64,000 nucleotides of DNA, taken from Flavobacteriales bacterium. GTDB taxonomy: Bacteria > Bacteroidota > Bacteroidia > Flavobacteriales > UBA7430. The stretch's first letter is position 1, and the number at the start of each line of letters is the position of its first letter. Positions 20,601 through 31,795 of the stretch are shown here, piece by piece. The notes under the pieces are model-generated. The model was not told where the DNA came from. It did no database searches and was given only the letters and a program-made list of their open reading frames with translations. Position numbers and translations under genes: made by a program. The DNA is taken from contig NZJX01000002.1 of NCBI GenBank assembly GCA_002692065.1, forward strand, positions 1 through 64,000, given 5' to 3'.

Positions 20601-20905
20601 TAAAAGACAGGTTTGGACAAATTCCAAATTCGACTTTAAAACTTTTAGATTCAATTAAGTTAAAGTGGATAGGAAATAAAATTGGTCTTAAAAAAATAAG
20701 TTTAAAGTTTAATAGGTTAATACTTCACTTTCCAGCTAATTATGATAATTCAAATTTGAACTTAATCTTAAAGTTAATAAATACAAACTCAATTGACTGC
20801 GAAGTAAAAGAAAAAAATAATAAGTTAGTAATAGTTTTTATTAATATTTTTGAAATTACTAAAGCTATTAATAAACTAAAAATATTTGATGAAAAGCTAA
20901 ATTAA
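17648..20905 (+). CDS. mfd: Transcription-repair coupling factor (TTG start)
   Basis: [77 protein letters not shown]. Confidence 0.97.
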   Translation: [1085 protein letters not shown]

Positions 20906-22105
20906 TTATATACCAAAATTATCTTTAAATTTTATTTTATTGTTTATCAAATAATTACTTGGATCTTCAATTGACTCCTTTATTGACATTAAAAAACCTA
21001 CAGAATCTTTTCCATCAATTATTCTGTGATCATAAGATAAAGCAATATACATGATTGGTCTTATTTCAATTTTTCCATTAACCACTACTGGCCTTTGGAC
21101 GATATTATGCATTCCTAATATTGCTGATTGTGGGGGGTTTATAATAGGAGTAGATAACATTGAACCAAATACTCCTCCGTTAGTAATAGTAAATGTACCA
21201 CCAATCATATCATCAATAGAGATATTCCCATCTCTTACTTTAATTGCCAGTCGACTTATTTCCTTTTCAATTTGAAAAAAACTTAACTTATCTGCATTTC
21301 TTATGACTGGAACCATCAGACCTTTTGGAGAACTTACGGCAATAGAAACATCAAAATAATTAAATGTTACAATATCTTCAGAATCAATAATAGAATTAAC
21401 TTGAGGAAATAATTTTAATGATCTAGTAACTGCTTTAGTAAAAAAAGACATATATCCAAGACTTATTCCATGTTTTATTTTAAAATCTTCCTTAAACTTA
21501 TTTCTAATTTCCATGACATTTTTCATATCAACTTCGTTAAAAGTTGTTAACATTGCAGTTTCATTTTTTACTGTAACTAATCTTTCAGAAATTTTTCTCC
21601 TTAAAGTAGACATTTTAACTCTTTTAGAATCTCTAAACCCACTTTTATTCCCCATTGGAGGTAATGCTTTTATTGCATCTTCTTTGGTAATTCTTCCACT
21701 TTTTCCTGTTCCTTGACTAATCTGTAAATTCTTTTCAGAAAGAATTTTTCTTGCTGACGGAGAAGGATGACCTTCAGCATAACCTTGAACTTCTGGATAC
21801 TTTTTAATACCGCTAATTATATTTTTTTCTATGATTTTGTTAACTTTATTTTGTTTGACATTCCCCTTGAGGAGAGTGTTTATTGTACAAATGTTTTCTC
21901 CAACTGAAACAGATTCATTTTCCTTTACTAATAGCTTAATTACTCCACTTTCTTCTGCAGCTATTGTCAAAGTAGCTTTATCAGAATCAACTTCACAAAT
22001 TTCTTGGTCTTTTTCAACGAATTCACCGTCTTTAACTAACCAGTTAGATATTTCAACCTCCGATATAGATTCACCAGGAGAAGGAACTTTTATTTCAACT
22101 ATCAT
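20906..22105 (-). CDS. sucB: 2-oxoglutarate dehydrogenase E2 (dihydrolipoyl succinyltransferase)
   Basis: Lipoyl domain with [11 protein letters not shown]3-binding domain PSPSARKIL, catalytic [18 protein letters not shown]. Confidence 0.97.
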   Translation of the reverse strand: MIVEIKVPSPGESISEVEISNWLVKDGEFVEKDQEICEVDSDKATLTIAAEESGVIKLLVKENESVSVGENICTINTLLKGNVKQNKVNKIIEKNIISGIKKYPEVQGYAEGHPSPSARKILSEKNLQISQGTGKSGRITKEDAIKALPPMGNKSGFRDSKRVKMSTLRRKISERLVTVKNETAMLTTFNEVDMKNVMEIRNKFKEDFKIKHGISLGYMSFFTKAVTRSLKLFPQVNSIIDSEDIVTFNYFDVSIAVSSPKGLMVPVIRNADKLSFFQIEKEISRLAIKVRDGNISIDDMIGGTFTITNGGVFGSMLSTPIINPPQSAILGMHNIVQRPVVVNGKIEIRPIMYIALSYDHRIIDGKDSVGFLMSIKESIEDPSNYLINNKIKFKDNFGI

Positions 22106-22122
22106 AATTTTTATATTTTTAA

Positions 22123-24831
22123 TTAGTAATCAAAAACTTCATTAATTAACTTTACCTGTCTATCAAAATAAGTTTTGTAAGATCCAGAGGCAGGAGATGC
22201 GCTCTCATTTCTAGAAATTAAATCAAATTTAATATCATTACACATTCTATTTATAAAACTCCAAGCTCCCATATTTGCAGGTTCTTCTTGTACCCAAATT
22301 ATATTATTAGTTTCATATTTTTTAACTAATAATTTAAAATCTTTCATTGGAAATGGATATAATTGTTCTAGTCTTATTATTGCAATATCATAAATATTTC
22401 TTTTTTCTTTTTCTTGATAGAGGTCATAATATATTTTACCTGAACAAAAAACTATTTTTTTAACTTTTTTAACATTCTTATCATCAATAATTTTATGGAA
22501 AACACCTTTTTCATATTCTTTAATATTTGATATGCATTTAGGGTGCCTTAGTAAACTTTTGGGACTCATTATAACAAGAGGTTTTCTAAAACTTCTAAGC
22601 ATTTGTCGTCTAATTAAATGAAAAAAATTTGAAGGTGTTGTTGGGTAGGTTACTTGAATATTATTTTGAGCACATAATTGAAGATATCTCTCTAATCTTG
22701 CACTTGAGTGCTCTGCGCCTTGTCCTTCATAACCGTGAGGTAACAATAAAACTAAACCGTTAAAAATTTTCCATTTATCCTCAGCCGATGATAAATATTG
22801 ATCAATAATTATTTGAGCACCGTTAGAAAAATCTCCAAATTGGGCTTCCCAAATAATTAAATCATTTGGAGATGCAAGTGCATATCCATAGTCAAATCCC
22901 AATGCACCATATTCTGATAATAATGAGTTATAAATTTCAAACTTTGCTTGATCCTTATCAATATTGTTCAATGGAAAATACTTTTCTTCAGAATCAATAG
23001 TCTTAAGAACACCATGACGATGTGAAAAAGTACCTCTTTCAACATCCTGGCCAGAAATTCTAACTCCAATACCTTCAATTAATAGTGAACCATATGCAAG
23101 AAGTTCACTCATCCCCCAATCTAAAAATTTTTTTTCCTTAAACATTTTTTCTCTATCATTCATCAGTTTAAGTATTTTTTTATAAAAATTGAAGTTTTTT
23201 GGAACTGAGTAAATTGATTTAGCTATTTTATTAAGTTTTTTGATACTAACTCCAGTATCCGATAAAAATTTAGACTCACTTTCATTTTTAATATGATTCC
23301 ATTCTTTTTTCATGAAGGAGGTGAAAGCTCCATTTACATTCTTCTTCGCTTCATCTAAGTCGCTTTGGAGAAGTTGTTTAAATTGTTTATCCATTTCCTT
23401 TACTAAATTTGCTTCTACAATTCCCTTACCAATTAATTTATTGTTATAAATTTCTCTTGGATTTGGGTGTTTTGCAATAGTTTCATAAAGTTTTGGTTGA
23501 GTAAATCTTGGTTCATCACCTTCATTATGACCATATCTTCTGTAACATAGTAAATCAATAAATATATCTTTATTATATTTTTGTCTATAAAGTAAGGCAA
23601 ATTTTACAGAGTGGACTACAGCTTCAACATCATCACTATTAACATGAAGAACAGGAGAAAGAGTAGTTTTTGCAACATCTGTACAATATGTACTAGTTCT
23701 TCCATCTAAATAGTTTGTTGTAAAACCTACTTGGTTATTAATTACAATATGGATTGTACCTCCTGTTTTATATGCATTAAGTTGAGACATTTGAATAACT
23801 TCATAAACTACACCTTGAGCTGATAAAGCAGCATCACCATGTATAATTATCGGCAGCAACTTATTGTAATCATTTTTGAATTTTTTATTGATTTTAGCCT
23901 TAGAAATACCAAGCATTACAGGAGATACTGCCTCTAAATGAGAAGGGTTTGGGACTAAACTTAAAGTAACTTCTTTTCCAGAATCTGAAATTAAAGTATT
24001 AGAATATCCAAGATGATACTTAACATCTCCATCAAATTCATTATCATCAAAAGTGATGCCCTCAAATTCTTGAAAAACATTTCTATATGGTTTTTTAAAA
24101 ATATTTACTAAAACACTTAATCTACCCCTATGAGCCATCCCAAAAACAAATTCTGAAATTTTATTATTAGCTCCAAATTCAATAAGTGTATCTAATGCAG
24201 GAATTAAAACCTCAGCACCTTCTATTGAGAATCTTTTTTGACCAACATATTTTGTATGAAGAAAATTTTCAAAAGCAACTGCTTCATTTAATTTTTTTAA
24301 AATTTGTTTTCTTTCAGATAAATTAAAATTTGGTTGGTTATCATTTCTGTGGAGATAATCCATAATCCAATTTCTCTCGCTGATATCTCTAATATACATA
24401 AACTCAATACCAATAGATTGACAATAAACTAAATTTAAATGAGTAATTATTTTTCTTAGAGAAGATGGACCAAGTCCACATTGTGTTCCAGCCTGAAAAG
24501 TAGTTTCTAAATCTTCATCTCCTAAATCAAAATTTGAAATATCTAACTTAGGACTGTAATTCCTTCTTTTTCTTACCGGATTTGTTTGAGTAAATAAATG
24601 ACCTCTATTTCTATATGCATCTATTAAATTTAAGACACTAAATTCCTTTTTAAAAGAATCTGGCAACAATTTTTCAAAATCATTTTTAGTGTAAATTTCG
24701 CCAGCAAATCTGTATCCTTGGAAAAAATTTCTCCAAGATGATTCAATAGAGTCAGGACTATTGAGAAACTTATTATACATTTCATCAAAAAAAGCTGAAT
24801 TAGCTGCACCTAAAAAAGAATAATGATCCAT
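22123..24831 (-). CDS. sucA: 2-oxoglutarate dehydrogenase E1
   Basis: [68 protein letters not shown]. Confidence 0.98.
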   Translation of the reverse strand: MDHYSFLGAANSAFFDEMYNKFLNSPDSIESSWRNFFQGYRFAGEIYTKNDFEKLLPDSFKKEFSVLNLIDAYRNRGHLFTQTNPVRKRRNYSPKLDISNFDLGDEDLETTFQAGTQCGLGPSSLRKIITHLNLVYCQSIGIEFMYIRDISERNWIMDYLHRNDNQPNFNLSERKQILKKLNEAVAFENFLHTKYVGQKRFSIEGAEVLIPALDTLIEFGANNKISEFVFGMAHRGRLSVLVNIFKKPYRNVFQEFEGITFDDNEFDGDVKYHLGYSNTLISDSGKEVTLSLVPNPSHLEAVSPVMLGISKAKINKKFKNDYNKLLPIIIHGDAALSAQGVVYEVIQMSQLNAYKTGGTIHIVINNQVGFTTNYLDGRTSTYCTDVAKTTLSPVLHVNSDDVEAVVHSVKFALLYRQKYNKDIFIDLLCYRRYGHNEGDEPRFTQPKLYETIAKHPNPREIYNNKLIGKGIVEANLVKEMDKQFKQLLQSDLDEAKKNVNGAFTSFMKKEWNHIKNESESKFLSDTGVSIKKLNKIAKSIYSVPKNFNFYKKILKLMNDREKMFKEKKFLDWGMSELLAYGSLLIEGIGVRISGQDVERGTFSHRHGVLKTIDSEEKYFPLNNIDKDQAKFEIYNSLLSEYGALGFDYGYALASPNDLIIWEAQFGDFSNGAQIIIDQYLSSAEDKWKIFNGLVLLLPHGYEGQGAEHSSARLERYLQLCAQNNIQVTYPTTPSNFFHLIRRQMLRSFRKPLVIMSPKSLLRHPKCISNIKEYEKGVFHKIIDDKNVKKVKKIVFCSGKIYYDLYQEKEKRNIYDIAIIRLEQLYPFPMKDFKLLVKKYETNNIIWVQEEPANMGAWSFINRMCNDIKFDLISRNESASPASGSYKTYFDRQVKLINEVFDY

Positions 24832-24965
24832 ATTAATTTACTAATATTTAGTTCAAAAATAATATATTTTATTATTTAAAACTATGATAAAATTATTAAA
24901 GAATTTTTAATTAAGTCTTATTAATATCCATAAAAGTTAATTAACAAAAAAATTAAATCATATAA

Positions 24966-25946
24966 TTAAATTTTTCTATTTATAATTTGATCAAAAAATA
25001 ATTTAACTTTTAATTTTCTTGAATTTTCTACTGACACTTTATTTAATTCAATTAATGCTTTATTATAATATTTTTGGACGAGTTTATTGGAATTTTCTTC
25101 AACTTTAATTTTTTTATACAATATTTTTACGTTATTTATTTTTTCTTCGTTAGTTATATTAATGTTACTATAAATATTTTTCAATATTTTTTTTTGTTCT
25201 AAATTAGAATATTTTTCAGCCATTATATATAAACAAGTTTTTTTATTTGATATTATATCACCTCCAATTTTTTTTCCAAATTTTTCATCTCCAAATAAAT
25301 CTAAAATATCATCTTTTAACTGGAAACATATCCCCATAAATAGTCCAAAATTGTAGATTGAATTTCGATTTGAAAGAGATGTTCCAGATATTATAGCTGA
25401 AACTTTAAAACAAAAACCTATTAAAACTGCAGTCTTTAACTTAATCATTTCAATATATTTATCTAAAGAAATTTTATCTTCACTCTCAAAGTTCATATCT
25501 AATTGCTGTCCCTCACATACCTTCAATGCAGTTTCATTGAATGATTCAATAACAGATTTTGAATAATCTAAATTATCAGATATTAAAGATGAATATGCTT
25601 TAATTAAAACAGCGTCACCAGATAAAATGGCTGCATTTAAATTCCATTTATTGTGAATTGTCACATGATTTCTCCTGATAGGTGCATTATCCATTATATC
25701 ATCATGAATCAAAGTAAAATTATGGAATAACTCTACAGCAATAGCTTTATTTAGAATTGTTTTTAGATTCAAGTTGAACAATTCAGCAGATAATAAAACT
25801 AAAATTGGCCTTAACCTCTTTCCACCTATTTTTAAAATATATGAAATAGGTTCATATAATTCTTTTGGATCATGGATAATTAATTCCTTATCCATTTCTT
25901 TACTTATTAACTTTATATATTTTTCAATAAAATTTAATTCTTGCAT
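24966..25946 (-). CDS. Polyprenyl synthetase family protein
   Basis: GGKRLRPILVLLSAELF, LIHDDIMDNAPIRRN, GICFQLKDDILDLFGD. Confidence 0.94.
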   Translation of the reverse strand: MQELNFIEKYIKLISKEMDKELIIHDPKELYEPISYILKIGGKRLRPILVLLSAELFNLNLKTILNKAIAVELFHNFTLIHDDIMDNAPIRRNHVTIHNKWNLNAAILSGDAVLIKAYSSLISDNLDYSKSVIESFNETALKVCEGQQLDMNFESEDKISLDKYIEMIKLKTAVLIGFCFKVSAIISGTSLSNRNSIYNFGLFMGICFQLKDDILDLFGDEKFGKKIGGDIISNKKTCLYIMAEKYSNLEQKKILKNIYSNINITNEEKINNVKILYKKIKVEENSNKLVQKYYNKALIELNKVSVENSRKLKVKLFFDQIINRKI

Positions 25947-25954
25947 AACTTTAT

Positions 25955-28318
25955 CTATTTACTGTACTTCAAATCATCATCATCCAATATTTGTATTAAC
26001 TGATCCTCAGATTTTTTTTTTGTTACTTTTTTTTCTAGTGATAACAGAAGTGAAGGGAGTAATAGTAGATTTGTTAACATGGCAAATAAAAGAGTTACTG
26101 AAACTAAAAAACCTAGAGCAATAGTTCCACCAAAATCTGATGCAACAAAAATCAAAAATCCAAAAAATAATACAATTGAAGTGTAAAACATACTAACACC
26201 TGTTTCTTTAATAGCAATTGATATGGCTTTTTTTATATTCCAATTATTTGCCTTTAATTCTTGCCTATATTTTGCTAAAAAATGAATTGAATCATCTATT
26301 GAAATTCCAAATGCAATACTGAAAACTAATACCGTAGACGGTTTAATTGAAATTCCAAAATACCCCATTAAAGATGCAGTAAAAATTAAAGGAATTAAAT
26401 TTGGTATTAAGGAAACTAAAACCATTCTTGAAGATGAAAACATCCAAGCCATTAAAACAGCAATTAAAGCTATTGCAAGAAATAAACTACTAAACAAATT
26501 ACGAACTAAATAATCTGTACCCTCTAAAAAAAGTAAACTTGTTCCAGTTACTGAAACTTTAAATTTTTTAGGGTCAAAAATTTCATTTATTTTTGGAATA
26601 ATCTCATCTCTTAAAGTTTTCATTTGTTTAGTTCCAATATCTTTCATTCTTCCTGACATCCTTGCAATAGATAAAGTCGAATCAGCAAACCTATTAAATA
26701 TATCATTAGATTCGTTATCACTATTTCTTGCATATTTCATAATGAAATTTTTTTCTTGAGAAGAAGGCAAGGAATAAAATTTAGGATTTCCATTGTAAAA
26801 AGCTTGTTTGGTAAACTTTGCTAAATCTAAGATTGAAGTCGTTGAAGAAATTTCAGGATACTCCGATAAAATATCTTCTAATTTTTGAATTCTCTTTAAA
26901 GTTGACGATTTAGTTATACCATTGTTTTTATTAGTGTTAATCATAATCTCAAAAGGCATCACGCCAACGAAATTATCTTCAAAAAACTTTAAATCAATAG
27001 AAATTGGATCATTTTTAGGAATATCATCAACTATATTTCCAGTAGTTTCAATTTTAGTGATACCAATTATGGCAAAAACTATCATTGAAATTGTAATAAC
27101 AAAAATATGTTTTCTTTTATTGATAACAGAATACTCTAGCCAATCAGTAAAATTATTAATCCATTTTCTTTTTAAATGGTGTAAATGTTTGTCTTTAGGA
27201 ATTGGTAAAATTATATAAACAGATGGTATAATAATTAAAGAAATAAAAAAAACAACAAGTATATTAATTGACGCCACAATTCCAAATTGAACCAATAAGT
27301 CCGTTCTTGTAATTATAAAAGTTGAAAAACCTGCAGCTGTTGTCGCATTAGTCATGAATGTGGCGTTACCAACTTTTTGGATGGTTCTTGATATTGCCTT
27401 TATCTTGTTGCCATGAAGTTTACATTCTAAATGATATTTATTTAATAAAAAGACACAATTAGGTATTCCTATTACAATTATTAAAGGTGGTATTAATGCA
27501 GTTAAAAAAGTAATTTTAAATCCCAATAAATGAATAGTTCCTATTGCCCAAATCACTCCAATTCCAACTACAATCATAGAAAAAAAGACAGCTGAAAATG
27601 ATCTAAAAAATAAAAACATTATCAAAGCTGTAGTAAAAAAAGCTAATATTATAAAAAACTGAACTTCTTTTTTAGTCTTTAAGGTTGTAATTGTTCTAAT
27701 GTAGGGTAATCCAGAATAATGAGGGATAACATTAATTTTATTTGCAAAAATTGAAACATTCTTTTCAATCTCTTTAATAAATTTAACTCTGGACTCAGTA
27801 TCCAATAAATCTTTATCCAGGGTTAAGGCAATGAAATAAGAATTGCCATCTTTATTAAAAAATAATTTTTTATAAAAAGGGAGAGATCTTACAATATTTT
27901 GAATTGAATCTAATTTAGTGATGTTGTAAACTTTTTCCTTATTAACAGGTAATAAATCAAATTTTAATTTTTTTTCATTTTTAATTAAATTTTCAAATTG
28001 TATTACTGATAGTACTTTATCAACGCCATAAATTTTATCTAAATTATCACAGAGATCAATCAAAGAATTATAATTTGATAATGTAAATAGTGAATCCGAT
28101 TTAAATCCAACACACATTACATTTCCATCTTGACCAAATGTATTTATAAAATTTTGATATTCAACATATACCTCAGAATTATCTGGTAATAATGGAATGA
28201 ATTCATAGGAAAAGAGAACTTTTTTTGCTTGATTAAACATAAAAAAAGTTGATATTATAACAGAAAATACCAATAAAAACTTATATCTAATAATGAATCT
28301 AGAAACCCTTGTCCACAT
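25955..28318 (-). CDS. RND/MMPL-superfamily transporter
   Basis: Two sets of TM helices flanking large loops; SIAFGISIDDSIHFLAKYRQE in the second TM set. Confidence 0.88.
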   Translation of the reverse strand: MWTRVSRFIIRYKFLLVFSVIISTFFMFNQAKKVLFSYEFIPLLPDNSEVYVEYQNFINTFGQDGNVMCVGFKSDSLFTLSNYNSLIDLCDNLDKIYGVDKVLSVIQFENLIKNEKKLKFDLLPVNKEKVYNITKLDSIQNIVRSLPFYKKLFFNKDGNSYFIALTLDKDLLDTESRVKFIKEIEKNVSIFANKINVIPHYSGLPYIRTITTLKTKKEVQFFIILAFFTTALIMFLFFRSFSAVFFSMIVVGIGVIWAIGTIHLLGFKITFLTALIPPLIIVIGIPNCVFLLNKYHLECKLHGNKIKAISRTIQKVGNATFMTNATTAAGFSTFIITRTDLLVQFGIVASINILVVFFISLIIIPSVYIILPIPKDKHLHHLKRKWINNFTDWLEYSVINKRKHIFVITISMIVFAIIGITKIETTGNIVDDIPKNDPISIDLKFFEDNFVGVMPFEIMINTNKNNGITKSSTLKRIQKLEDILSEYPEISSTTSILDLAKFTKQAFYNGNPKFYSLPSSQEKNFIMKYARNSDNESNDIFNRFADSTLSIARMSGRMKDIGTKQMKTLRDEIIPKINEIFDPKKFKVSVTGTSLLFLEGTDYLVRNLFSSLFLAIALIAVLMAWMFSSSRMVLVSLIPNLIPLIFTASLMGYFGISIKPSTVLVFSIAFGISIDDSIHFLAKYRQELKANNWNIKKAISIAIKETGVSMFYTSIVLFFGFLIFVASDFGGTIALGFLVSVTLLFAMLTNLLLLPSLLLSLEKKVTKKKSEDQLIQILDDDDLKYSK

Positions 28319-28334
28319 TTAACTAAAATTGCTG

Positions 28335-28898
28335 TTATATAGTCATAATTTCGTCTTCTTTCAAGTGAAGTATCTCCTCAACTTTTTTTATAAAAGAATC
28401 TGTTATTTTTTGAATTTCATTTTGAGAATCATTAAAAATATCATCAGGCAATCCCTCTTTTTTAAGTTTTTTTAATTGATCGTTTGAATCTTTTCTTACT
28501 GATCTAATTGAAATTTTACAATTTTCAGCTTCAAATTTTGACTTTTTTACTAATTCTATTCTTCTTTCCTCAGTTAATGTAGGAACATTTATAATTAGTA
28601 TATCTCCATTGTCAATTGGACTAAATCCTAAGTTAGAATTAATAATTGCAGACGATATCTGAGATAACATTGATTTTTCCCAAGGTTGGATTGATATTGT
28701 CCTAGAGTCAGGAGTAGTCACATTTGCAATTTGAGATATTGGAGTATTAGTTCCATAATAATCAATCGAAATACTTGAAAGCATGCCAGGATTTGCTCTA
28801 CCAGCCCTTATTTTTAACAATTCTGATTCAAAATGGGAAATAGATTTACTCATTGTATTTCTAGTATTTTCTATACAAGAATTTAGTTCTAAGTTCAT
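28335..28898 (-). CDS. frr: Ribosome recycling factor
   Basis: LLKIRAGRANPGMLSSISIDYYGTNTPISQIANVTTPDSRTISIQPWEKSM. Confidence 0.98.
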   Translation of the reverse strand: MNLELNSCIENTRNTMSKSISHFESELLKIRAGRANPGMLSSISIDYYGTNTPISQIANVTTPDSRTISIQPWEKSMLSQISSAIINSNLGFSPIDNGDILIINVPTLTEERRIELVKKSKFEAENCKISIRSVRKDSNDQLKKLKKEGLPDDIFNDSQNEIQKITDSFIKKVEEILHLKEDEIMTI

Positions 28899-28908
28899 AA
28901 TATTTTTT

Positions 28909-29619
28909 TTATAAATTGACTAATGTACCTATGTTTTTTCCTCTTACAATATCAAGTAAGTTTCCTTTTTTATTAATATTGAAAACCATTACTTCAAGAT
29001 TATTCTCTTTACATAAAGTGAATGCTGTCATATCCATAATTTTAAGTCGATTTTTGTAAATTTCATCAAAAGTAATTGAATCATACTTTACTGCTTTGGA
29101 GTCTTTTTCCGGGTCAGAATCATAAATTCCGTCAACTCGGGTACCCTTTAAAACAACTTGAGCTTCAATCTCAATTGCTCTCAGAGTAGCAGCTGTATCT
29201 GTTGTAAAATATGGATTTCCTGTCCCAGCTGAAAAAATTACTACTCTTCCCTTTTCAAGATGCCTAACTGCTCTTCTTCTAATGTAGGGTTCAGCTATTT
29301 CATCCATTTTTATCGCAGACATTAATCTAGTCTTAATTTTAATATTTTCCAGGGCAGTTTGGAGAGCAAGTCCATTTATTGTAGTTGCCAACATACCCAT
29401 ATAATCTCCTTGAACTCTATCCATACCAGAATCTGATTGTTCAACTCCTCTAAAAATATTACCTCCTCCAATAACAATAGCTACTTGACATCCATGTTTT
29501 ACAATTGATTGTATTTCAGAGGCATAATCAAATGTTTTCTTTGAAGAAATTCCAAATTTTTTACTTCCCATTAAAGATTCACCACTGAGTTTGAGAAGGA
29601 TCCTATTGTACTTATTCAT
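28909..29619 (-). CDS. pyrH: Uridylate kinase
   Basis: [58 protein letters not shown]. Confidence 0.98.
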   Translation of the reverse strand: MNKYNRILLKLSGESLMGSKKFGISSKKTFDYASEIQSIVKHGCQVAIVIGGGNIFRGVEQSDSGMDRVQGDYMGMLATTINGLALQTALENIKIKTRLMSAIKMDEIAEPYIRRRAVRHLEKGRVVIFSAGTGNPYFTTDTAATLRAIEIEAQVVLKGTRVDGIYDSDPEKDSKAVKYDSITFDEIYKNRLKIMDMTAFTLCKENNLEVMVFNINKKGNLLDIVRGKNIGTLVNL

Positions 29620-29716
29620 TATTTATCAAGATAAAGTTTAGCTAATATAATTATAAATTAAATTACTTTTAATATTTAAATTAATATAAATTCAAAAAAA
29701 AAATAATTGCTAAAAA

Positions 29717-30544
29717 TTATGATAATGAAACTCTATGAAAAGATGTGACAATTAAATTTTTATCGATACTTTCAAGATATTTTAAAACTGAAATTTTGTT
29801 ATCCTTAATAAATGACTGAGAGAGTAAAGAATTTTCTTTGTAAAATTTATTAAGCTTACCATTTGCAATTTTATCTATCATATTTTCAGGCTTGCCTTCT
29901 TGTCTAATCTGATCTTTAGCAATTTCAAGTTCACGAGAAATAATTGTTTTATCAATACCTTCTTTATCAACTGATAATGGATTCATGGCAGCTACTTGCA
30001 TTGCTATATCTTTTCCGACTATTTCAGGATTACTTGGCAGGATATTAAAACCAACAATTGTTGCTAATCTATTTCCTGGATGAATATAAGAACTAACGTA
30101 ATTTGCTTCAAGAAACTTAAAGTCCCCAACTTCAATTTTCTCACCTATTACTCCTGTTTGTTCAGTTAATTTTTCATTGAGAGTTAAACCATCAATTTGT
30201 ATATTTAATAATTCATTCAAGTTCTTAGGGGAATTTTTGACTGTTTTATCTAAAATACTTTTAGTTAAATTTATGAAGTTTTCATTCTTTGCTACAAAAT
30301 CTGTTTCACAATTTAAAGATAAGGTGAAAGCTTTTGTATTTGAGTCATTAGTTAAGGATAAAACGCAACCTTCAGACGCATCTCTGTCGGCTCTTTTTGC
30401 AGCAACTTTTTGACCTTTTTTTCTTAATATGTCAATGGCATTTTCAAAATTACCATTAGATTCAACTAAAGCATTTTTACAATCCATCATACCTGCACCA
30501 GTTTGCTTTCTTAGATCATTAACTTGACTTGCGCTAATTTTCAT
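29717..30544 (-). CDS. tsf: Elongation factor Ts
   Basis: VNDLRKQTGAGMMDCKNALVESNG, NCETDFVAKNENF. Confidence 0.98.
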   Translation of the reverse strand: MKISASQVNDLRKQTGAGMMDCKNALVESNGNFENAIDILRKKGQKVAAKRADRDASEGCVLSLTNDSNTKAFTLSLNCETDFVAKNENFINLTKSILDKTVKNSPKNLNELLNIQIDGLTLNEKLTEQTGVIGEKIEVGDFKFLEANYVSSYIHPGNRLATIVGFNILPSNPEIVGKDIAMQVAAMNPLSVDKEGIDKTIISRELEIAKDQIRQEGKPENMIDKIANGKLNKFYKENSLLSQSFIKDNKISVLKYLESIDKNLIVTSFHRVSLS

Positions 30545-30555
30545 ATTTAAAAAAT

Positions 30556-31317
30556 TTAATTGTTCATCTTAACATTACTTGATTCTTTTGAGTCTTTTTC
30601 GTCTTTAGATGATGATTTTTTATCTTCTCTATCTTTTTTTCTCTCAGTTAATCCATCTTTGACAGCTAGATTTAAGTGATCTAATAACAAAGATATAGAT
30701 TTTGATGCATCATCATTTCCAGGAATTGGAAAATCAACTAAATCAGGATCAGAATTTGTATCCACAATAGCAAAAATAGGTATACCTAGTTTTTTGGCCT
30801 CTAAAACGGCTATAGATTCTCTTTTAATATCAACTATCATAAGTGCTCCAGGAAGTCTCGTCATATCTGAGATTGAGCCTAACATTTTATCTAGTTTTGA
30901 TCTCTGTCTCTCAATTTGTAATCTTTCTCTTTTTGAAAGTACAGAAAATGTCCCGTCAGACATCAATTTATCAATTGATGTCATTTTTTTAACAGCTTTT
31001 CTTATTGTAACAAAATTTGTAAGCATTCCTCCAGGCCATCTTTCTGTTATATACGGCATATTTACTTCTTTTGCAGCATTTGCAACAATATCTTTCGCCT
31101 GTTTTTTTGTTGCGACATACATTATTTTTCTTCCAGAGGATGCAATTTTCTTGAGGGCTTTACTGGCTTCATCTAGTTTACTGGCTGTTTTGTGAAGGTC
31201 GATTATATGGATTCCATTTCTCTCCATAAAGATATACGGAGACATGTTTGGATTCCACTTTCGGGTGAGATGCCCATAATGTACTCCGGCATCTAATAAT
31301 TTTTTTACATCAATCAT
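30556..31317 (-). CDS. rpsB: 30S ribosomal protein S2
   Basis: LLDAGVHYGHLTRKWNPNMSPYIF, RWPGGMLTNFVTIRKAVKK. Confidence 0.98.
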   Translation of the reverse strand: MIDVKKLLDAGVHYGHLTRKWNPNMSPYIFMERNGIHIIDLHKTASKLDEASKALKKIASSGRKIMYVATKKQAKDIVANAAKEVNMPYITERWPGGMLTNFVTIRKAVKKMTSIDKLMSDGTFSVLSKRERLQIERQRSKLDKMLGSISDMTRLPGALMIVDIKRESIAVLEAKKLGIPIFAIVDTNSDPDLVDFPIPGNDDASKSISLLLDHLNLAVKDGLTERKKDREDKKSSSKDEKDSKESSNVKMNN

Positions 31318-31407
31318 AATTATATATTTACATTCTTTATAACGGTTAAACTCGCAATCACTAAGTAGTGAATTATCAGTCTTAATGATTTAGATACTAA
31401 ATAAATT

Positions 31408-31794
31408 TTATCTCTTAGAAAACTGAAATTTCTTTCTCGCTTTCTTTTGACCAGGTTTTTTTCGTTCTACCATTCTTGGATCTCTAGTTAATAAACCATC
31501 TGGTTTTAATTTTAGTCTGTTTTCTGGATTAATTTTAACTAAAGCTCTGGAAATACCCAGTCTTATCGCCTCTACTTGACCTGTTGTCCCACCTCCTTCA
31601 ACTTTGGCATACATATCATAATTATTTTCCAGATCAGAAATTATAAAAGCTTGATTTAATTTGTACAATAACGATTCAGTTTTAAAGTAGCTCTTTGCTT
31701 CTCTTCCATTAATTTTGAATTTACCAGTTCCTTCAACTAAATAGACTCTAGCAATAGATTTTTTTCTTCTTCCAATAGAATGAACTTTTTCCAT
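31408..31794 (-). CDS. rpsI: 30S ribosomal protein S9
   Basis: GRRKKSIARVYL, GGGTTGQVEAIRLGISRAL, KARKKFQFSKR. Confidence 0.98.
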   Translation of the reverse strand: MEKVHSIGRRKKSIARVYLVEGTGKFKINGREAKSYFKTESLLYKLNQAFIISDLENNYDMYAKVEGGGTTGQVEAIRLGISRALVKINPENRLKLKPDGLLTRDPRMVERKKPGQKKARKKFQFSKR

Positions 31795-31795
31795 A

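Noticed and set aside
25774-26124. 116-aa + strand ORF across the ispB-like/MMPL gene junction
   Set aside because: Antisense to two confident genes; hydrophobic composition comes from the MMPL TM region and the AT bias.
30794-31195. 133-aa antisense ORF in rpsB
   Set aside because: Mirror of the conserved S2 frame; no independent evidence.
31318-31407. Possible tRNA gene in the rpsI-rpsB gap
   Set aside because: Only a 5-6 bp hairpin; no T-loop GTTCRANTC or acceptor-stem pairing.
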